A stretch of 11,157 nt of DNA, taken from the NCBI GenBank assembly GCA_015661855.1, contig DQVH01000072.1, positions 1 through 11,157 on the forward strand, read 5' to 3'. Source of the stretch: Desulfurococcales archaeon. Lineage in GTDB: Archaea; Thermoproteota; Thermoprotei_A; CAZTBM01; SZUA-1508. The position numbers and the translations under genes were made by a program. Below the pieces are notes generated by a model. That model was not told where the DNA came from and ran no database searches. It was given only the letters and a program-made list of their open reading frames with translations. Positions 7,259 to 11,157 of this stretch are shown piece by piece (the first letter of the stretch is position 1; each line of letters starts with the position of its first letter).

Positions 7259-9664
7259 ATGATAATTAAGGGTGTATGGCTACACAATATAAAATCCTAT
7301 AAGGATAGTGTTATAGCGTTTCCAGAGGAGGGTATAACAGTTATATATGGTGATGTAGGCTCAGGTAAATCTAGTATACTTAGCTCAATAGGGTTTGCAA
7401 TATTCGGTAATGTACCTAGCCATCAAAGTGACCCACTAGCTAGGTTTACAGCTCCAACAGCTAGAGATCTACTACGTAGAGGTGCTACTAGAGGGTTTAT
7501 ACAGTTATGGGTTAAGAGTGGAGGTAAAGACATATTCATTTATAGGGAGATTCATAGTGAGGGTAGTAGAGTTGCTGATAAGGGTGGATGGGTTCTAGTT
7601 ATAGATGAGAATCAAAGGTATAGTGTTAAAAGGCTTACAGCAACAGAAATGAGAGGTTACATTCTAGACCTACTAGGTATACCTGAGGAGAAGACTAGAG
7701 CTAGAAGTAGGGTTTTCGCATCAGCAATATATGTACCCCAATTTGCAATCCACAATATCATATCTGCATCTCCAGAGGAGAGAGCTGAAATAGTTAATAG
7801 AGTTCTAAACTTAATGAAGTACTCTCTAGCAAAGAATAGGATAGAACTATTGAAGAAGAGGATTAGGAGGGAGATAGATGAGAAGACTAGAGAGGAGACG
7901 AGACTAGTTGAAGAAGTATCTATGGAGCATAAGTATAGGAGGGAAATTGAGAATATCAAGTCTGAGTTAGAGAAGGCATTGAAAATGAAGGATAGTATTG
8001 AAAAGAGTATAGCCGAGTTAGAGGGGAGACTTGAGAAACTAGTAGAGGAGAAGGAGAGACTCCAGAAGGTAATTACCGAGCTAACTATTAAGATGGGTAG
8101 AGTTAGTGAGCTAGAAAAAAGTATATCACAAATTAAAAGCTTACTTAGAGGGTTAGAGTTATCCACTATCGAGAAAGTTAAGGGTGAGATTAAGAGTAGA
8201 ATTGAGGATCTAAAGAGGAGTTTAAGTAGCATAGTGGAGGAGAAAGATAAGCTAATGAGGGAACTCGATAAACTATCATCCGATAAAGATGAAAAGATGA
8301 ATATAAGAGATAGAGTTCTAAGTGAACTTGAGAAAGTTAAAAGCCAGAAGGATAGCAAGCTAAGTAGGCTAAGGGAGATAGAGAGTTTAGAGAAAAGGGG
8401 TTTATGTCCAGTATGCTTACAACCTGTAACTCAAACTCATACACAGAAGATTAAGAGTAAAATTAAAAGTGAAATTGAAGAACTCGAAGTTAAAGCTAGA
8501 AAGTTAAATATGGAGTTGGAGAATTTAAAGAATGTGTTAAAAGAGATTTCACTTAGAGAGAAGAAGTTAAAGAGTAGAATTAAGGAGCTAGATGCAACAA
8601 TAGATAAAATCAATAGTGAAATTAACGCTTTGAATAGAAGACTACTAGAGCTAGTTGAGAGTGAACAGTATGCTAGAAAAATGGAGGAGTTTCAACGTGA
8701 ACTTGATAAACTAAAATCTGAGCTTAGAGAGAGTAAAAAGACTATCTCGAGAGCTGAAGAGGTTGAGAGAGAAATATCTAGTACTAAGAGGAGACTTGAG
8801 GAGTTAAGGAGGAGTGAAAGGGAAATTCTAGAACGTATTGCTAGTTTAAAGGGTGAACTTAAGAGAATTAATGAGTTTCTAAGTAAAATTGATGAGAAGA
8901 AGAGGGAGCTAGATAGGATTAGGGAGATTAAGAGAAGGTATACACTTATGCTTGACTTCACTAAAAAGTACATATTAAACATTATAAGTGGTGTTGAGAA
9001 GTATGTTAAAGCTACAGCTTATAATGCGTTTAGAGAGGAGTTTACAAGAGTATTTAAGGTTTTAATGGCAGGCTACGATAACATAGATGTTGAGATTAGA
9101 GATGACTTTACACCAGTATTTAAGGTTAAAGTTGATGGAGTTCACTCTACAGTTGAAACTCCTAGTGGAGGTCAGTTAACAAGTATAGCTCTAGCATACC
9201 GTTTAGCACTTAACCGTGTAGCTCGTAGTATGATACCACAGTTGAGAGAGGGTCTACTAATACTCGATGAGCCAACATACGGTTTCTCACCAGAAAGAGT
9301 TGAACTGTTAAAGAAGGTACTATTCAGTCCTGGAGGTCCAAAACAGGTGATAGTAGTTACTCATGATAGAACATTCTATGAGGATACTCTTGGAGGTAAA
9401 GTTAAAACTATTAGGTTAGAACTTGACCCAGAAAATACAATAACAAAAGTACACTATGAAGGTATTGATAAAGACTATGTAAGGGAGGTGAAAAAGTACA
9501 TGGAGTATGCTAGAAAACTAGTCTACAAGTATACAACTAAACCAGCTATAGTTGAAGGTGTAGAGCCAACATTTAAACCAGTAGTAGAAACTGTAAGGGA
9601 GCATAAGAAGCCTACTAGAGTAGGAAAGTCTAGAACACTACTAGACTTCATGAAGAGTAGTTGA
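7259..9664 (+). CDS. rad50: Rad50 SMC-like ATPase with zinc hook and long C-terminal tail
   Basis: Rad50 uses ATP to clamp DNA ends and control Mre11. This 801-residue protein has Walker A GDVGSGKS (31-38), a long Lys/Glu-rich coiled coil (about 180-620) broken by the zinc hook CPVC (C383, C386) that joins two Rad50 molecules, the ABC signature SGGQ (636-639), Walker B LLILDEPT (DEPT 670-673) and the H-loop VVTHD (H702). The globular core seems complete by about residue 735. Beyond it is a tail of about 65 residues containing KPTRVGKSRTLLDFMKSS at the very end, where SRTLLDFM (791-798) resembles a PCNA-binding PIP box. ATG 7259 lies five bases after the herA stop, with AGGTG (7252-7256) or GGGGTG further upstream as SD. 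It is the last gene of the operon. Confidence 0.96.
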   Translation: MIIKGVWLHNIKSYKDSVIAFPEEGITVIYGDVGSGKSSILSSIGFAIFGNVPSHQSDPLARFTAPTARDLLRRGATRGFIQLWVKSGGKDIFIYREIHSEGSRVADKGGWVLVIDENQRYSVKRLTATEMRGYILDLLGIPEEKTRARSRVFASAIYVPQFAIHNIISASPEERAEIVNRVLNLMKYSLAKNRIELLKKRIRREIDEKTREETRLVEEVSMEHKYRREIENIKSELEKALKMKDSIEKSIAELEGRLEKLVEEKERLQKVITELTIKMGRVSELEKSISQIKSLLRGLELSTIEKVKGEIKSRIEDLKRSLSSIVEEKDKLMRELDKLSSDKDEKMNIRDRVLSELEKVKSQKDSKLSRLREIESLEKRGLCPVCLQPVTQTHTQKIKSKIKSEIEELEVKARKLNMELENLKNVLKEISLREKKLKSRIKELDATIDKINSEINALNRRLLELVESEQYARKMEEFQRELDKLKSELRESKKTISRAEEVEREISSTKRRLEELRRSEREILERIASLKGELKRINEFLSKIDEKKRELDRIREIKRRYTLMLDFTKKYILNIISGVEKYVKATAYNAFREEFTRVFKVLMAGYDNIDVEIRDDFTPVFKVKVDGVHSTVETPSGGQLTSIALAYRLALNRVARSMIPQLREGLLILDEPTYGFSPERVELLKKVLFSPGGPKQVIVVTHDRTFYEDTLGGKVKTIRLELDPENTITKVHYEGIDKDYVREVKKYMEYARKLVYKYTTKPAIVEGVEPTFKPVVETVREHKKPTRVGKSRTLLDFMKSS

Positions 9665-9670
9665 AAAATA

Positions 9671-9702
9671 GGGAGTAAATGTTTACTTATTGCTTCTACT
9701 CC
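9671..9702 (+). terminator. Inverted repeat after rad50, possible operon terminator
   Basis: GGAGTA (9672-9677) pairs with TACTCC (9697-9702), and a small inner hairpin GTAAA-TG-TTTAC lies at 9675-9686, overlapping the outer arm, so the two are alternatives. A pyrimidine-rich stretch follows. It lies just after the rad50 stop and overlaps the end of the convergent ferredoxin gene. Archaeal termination depends mainly on U runs, which are imperfect here. Confidence 0.3.
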
Positions 9703-9890
9703 TTCTTCTCAATAGCACCTGATGGGCATACTCCAGTACAGCTATGACAGCCAGTACACTTATCAGGGTCGACAACAGCCTTATTCTCTGGATTTAGTGA
9801 GAGTGCTTGTGTAGGACATGTTGTTGTACAGACACCACAGCCAATACACTTCTCATGATCAATCCTTATATACTTACTCTCCGTAGCCAT
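9696..9890 (-). CDS. 2[4Fe-4S] ferredoxin
   Basis: A 64-residue cytosolic electron carrier with two complete cluster-binding motifs: C15-x2-C18-x2-C21-x3-C25-P and C45-x2-C48-x2-C51-x3-C55-P. Each is of the CxxCxxCxxxCP type that holds a [4Fe-4S] cluster. The compact size, without the N-terminal zinc-binding extension of Sulfolobus ferredoxins, resembles clostridial-type or polyferredoxin-like proteins. Its redox partner cannot be told from the sequence; in crenarchaea such proteins accept electrons from 2-oxoacid or aldehyde oxidoreductases. The gene is monocistronic as far as can be seen, convergent with rad50. The start at ATG 9890 follows a GGGGTG SD on the minus strand by eight bases. 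Confidence 0.95.
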   Translation of the reverse strand: MATESKYIRIDHEKCIGCGVCTTTCPTQALSLNPENKAVVDPDKCTGCHSCTGVCPSGAIEKKE

Positions 9891-9938
9891 AACACAAACA
9901 CCCCAATCGGCTTCACGGTCTTGGTAGGTAATACTAGC

Positions 9939-9945
9939 ATATTAA
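9939..9945 (-). promoter_or_regulatory. Candidate TATA box of the ferredoxin gene
   Basis: The minus strand reads TTAATAT about 52 bases before the ATG. A start about 25 bases downstream would give a leader of about 25 bases that includes the GGGGTG SD. Assigned by position only. Confidence 0.35.
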
Positions 9946-9974
9946 CTTATCCCTAAACACTACACATAGTACTC

Positions 9975-9980
9975 TTTATA
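9975..9980 (+). promoter_or_regulatory. TATA box for the membrane protein/UbiA unit
   Basis: TTTATA is the strongest plus-strand box A in this gap. It would start transcripts near 10003, just before a GAGGAG SD and ATG at 10016. The 120-codon membrane-protein frame opens 58 bases further on. Confidence 0.4.
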
Positions 9981-10015
9981 GTATCCTCCCCTATTCCTCA
10001 ACAGAGTAGAGGAGT

Positions 10016-10054
10016 ATGGCAGGTAGTATACCTACTATTCATGATGATTATTAG
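10016..10054 (+). CDS. Possible 12-codon leader ORF
   Basis: ATG 10016 to TAG 10054 encodes MAGSIPTIHDDY. GAGGAG (10009-10014) lies directly upstream with only one base of spacing, closer than usual. The TTTATA box at 9975-9980 is centred about 38 bases before the ATG, the spacing seen for other starts here. TCCTC at 9995-9999 can pair with the GAGGA of the SD across a 9-base loop. Such a short frame could be chance; a function as a leader is speculation. Confidence 0.2.
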   Translation: MAGSIPTIHDDY

Positions 10055-10073
10055 AATGTAATATTGGTACACT

Positions 10074-10436
10074 ATGAGTTACCAGATACCACTAGGTACT
10101 ACTCTTCCACTATTCGACGCTAAAGCTATTAATAGTCTGGATTCCACCCTACTGTTAGAGTGTTTGAGGGTGGGTGTTGTGGAGGAGTATAGTATTCCCT
10201 ATGAGCCTCTAAGATACCTTGGAATACTACTTGTAATTCTAGGATTACTATTAATACTAACACCATACATTGTAGAGTTAATACTTAAAACCGGTAAGGG
10301 TAGAATACACCCTCTAATATACTACCCGATATATAGGGGTGACGGGTTTACACTAGGTATTTCACCAGTAGTATTCATAGTGTTAATACTACTCTACATA
10401 CTATTCGCTACAGGCAAGTTTACCCCATTTAGGTAG
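10074..10436 (+). CDS. Small membrane protein with two transmembrane helices (loosely DUF2905-like)
   Basis: I do not firmly recognise this gene. The protein has two strongly hydrophobic segments, LGILLVILGLLLILTPYIV and VVFIVLILLYILF, joined by a short loop with GKGRIHPLIYYPIYRGDGF. The order (helix, loop with YP, helix) loosely recalls bacterial DUF2905 proteins, but no diagnostic motif is clear. From ATG 10074 it has 120 residues, with a polar 40-residue N-terminal stretch and no good SD. An internal GTG at 10179 is preceded by GAGGGTGGG and by TATTAATA (10127-10134), and would give 85 residues starting MEEYSIPYEPLRYLG. Codons just before 10179 (ctg, tcc, acc, ttg, gtg) are unlike the rest of the window, which favours the shorter form. 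The UbiA gene follows closely and may be co-transcribed. Confidence 0.7.
   Translation: MSYQIPLGTTLPLFDAKAINSLDSTLLLECLRVGVVEEYSIPYEPLRYLGILLVILGLLLILTPYIVELILKTGKGRIHPLIYYPIYRGDGFTLGISPVVFIVLILLYILFATGKFTPFR
10144..10173 (+). repeat. GC-rich inverted repeat overlapping an internal SD
   Basis: CCACCCT (10144-10150) is a perfect inverted match to AGGGTGG (10167-10173) with a 16-base loop. The right arm is the SD-like GAGGGTGGG in front of GTG 10179. It is unusually GC-rich for this AT-rich DNA. If translation starts at 10179, a hairpin here would mask the ribosome site. Confidence 0.35.
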
Positions 10437-10461
10437 AGTTTTCGTGGAGGATGTTAACTCT

Positions 10462-11157
10462 GTGAGAGTTAAAGCTTTTATTGAGCTTATTAGGCCATTA
10501 AACTCGTTTATGACTGGTTTTGCAGTTATAGTTGCGTTATCGATTGCTACTCGAGGGGAACTATTTACAGCTATACCTACACAGAACATAGTGTATGGAT
10601 TTCTAGTTGGATTCTTTATAGCTGCATCATCTATGGTTTTCAACGACTACTTTGATAGAGAGATAGACTCTATTAATGTACCTAAACGTCCAATACCTAG
10701 AGGTGATGTTAAAGCCGAAATAGCGCTAGTATATGCAGTAGCTTTAGGACTTCTAGGTATACTATTTGCTAGCTTAATTAACATGTACTGTCTACTCATA
10801 GCGGTTATTGGGTTAATCACCTCAATAACCTATAGTTGTTGGGGTAAGAGGTTAGGCCTACTAGGTAATATGATGGTTAGTTTCTGTGTAACACTCCCCT
10901 TCATATTCGCACAAACACTACTAGGTAGAGTAGTACCAGTACTAGTAGTCTTCATGTTAATAGTGTTTCTAGCTAACACTGGTAGAGAGATTATAAAGGG
11001 GATAGCCGATGTAGTGGGGGATCTAGCTAGAGGTGTTAGAACAGTAGCAGTAGTTTATGGTGAAAAGACTGCAGCAAGAGTAGCAAGTGTATTCTACATA
11101 CTAGCTGTAGCTCTAACACCAATACCAGTAGTACTCGGCATAGTAAACCCACTATAC
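10462..11157 (+). CDS. UbiA-family prenyltransferase, probable digeranylgeranylglyceryl phosphate synthase (3' end missing)
   Basis: An integral membrane enzyme that would add the second geranylgeranyl chain to geranylgeranylglyceryl phosphate, the second ether bond of archaeal lipids. 232 residues are in the window and the frame is open at the right edge; family members run to about 280-300. Both Mg/diphosphate motifs are present: NDYFDREID (61-69) followed by the KRPIPRG signature, and DVVGD (183-187) within REIIKGIADVVGD, typical of archaeal UbiA. The N-terminus MRVKAFIELIRPLNSF matches this subfamily. GTG 10462 is preceded by GGAGGATG (10446-10453). GTG 10444, 18 bases upstream, is an alternative with AGGTAG as SD. 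UbiA relatives include menaquinone and heme prenyltransferases; the KRPIPRG and second motif favour the lipid enzyme. Confidence 0.88.
   Translation, partial: MRVKAFIELIRPLNSFMTGFAVIVALSIATRGELFTAIPTQNIVYGFLVGFFIAASSMVFNDYFDREIDSINVPKRPIPRGDVKAEIALVYAVALGLLGILFASLINMYCLLIAVIGLITSITYSCWGKRLGLLGNMMVSFCVTLPFIFAQTLLGRVVPVLVVFMLIVFLANTGREIIKGIADVVGDLARGVRTVAVVYGEKTAARVASVFYILAVALTPIPVVLGIVNPLY

Noticed and set aside
7657..8358. Long open frame (233 codons) on the minus strand opposite rad50
   Set aside because: It is the complement of the Lys/Glu-rich coiled coil and gives a Ser/Leu/Phe-rich, low-complexity protein; it has no independent start signals.
10040..10075. ATGATGA resembling a C/D-box sRNA box C
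   Set aside because: There is no matching CTGA box D at a suitable distance, so one motif alone is not enough.
10401..10643. Minus-strand frame opposite the membrane protein/UbiA junction
   Set aside because: It runs antisense to a clear UbiA coding region and shows no recognisable protein features.
1..11157. CRISPR arrays, insertion sequences, attachment sites
   Set aside because: No regularly spaced repeats, transposase frames or terminal inverted repeats were seen.

Overview
The window looks archaeal, most likely from an AT-rich hyperthermophilic crenarchaeon (Thermoproteota; an Ignisphaera- or Staphylothermus-like member of the Desulfurococcales would fit, but the genus is a guess). The reasons are a complete HerA-NurA-Mre11-Rad50 cluster, an archaeal-lipid type UbiA prenyltransferase, TATA boxes in place of -35/-10 promoters, GGAGG/GGTGA-type Shine-Dalgarno (SD) sequences, frequent GTG/TTG starts, and codon use dominated by cta, ata, aga, gta and agt.

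Left part (1-2400). A probable minus-strand gene runs off the left edge. Next comes a minus-strand YkgJ-type cysteine-cluster protein, divergent from thiI (tRNA 4-thiouridine synthetase with a C-terminal rhodanese domain). A single palindromic TATATA lies almost midway between the preferred starts of those two genes. thiI converges on a small minus-strand ribbon-helix-helix regulator of the VapB/CopG kind, with no toxin gene next to it. The gap of about 230 bp between that regulator and mre11 holds the two divergent promoters; I see no RNA gene in it.

Centre (2600-9664). A tight four-gene plus-strand operon, mre11-nurA-herA-rad50, has a 4-bp overlap followed by gaps of 6 and 5 bp. This is the archaeal DNA-end resection machine. 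Mre11-Rad50 recognises and clips double-strand ends, and the HerA hexameric translocase with the NurA nuclease carries out long-range resection to give 3' single strands for RadA. Here nurA and herA lie between mre11 and rad50. Rad50 ends in a basic, proline-containing tail with a motif resembling a PCNA-interacting (PIP) box.

Right part (9665-11157). rad50 converges on a minus-strand 2[4Fe-4S] ferredoxin. After a gap of about 180 bp with divergent promoter-like elements and a possible 12-codon leader ORF comes a small two-helix membrane protein. It is followed by the 5' part of a UbiA-family gene, probably digeranylgeranylglyceryl phosphate synthase of archaeal membrane-lipid synthesis, which runs off the right edge.

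The core genes are known families. I see no clearly new multi-gene system. The most useful leads are the Rad50 tail motif, the possible CTG start of mre11, the repeats around the promoter of the orphan RHH gene, and the symmetric shared TATA box.
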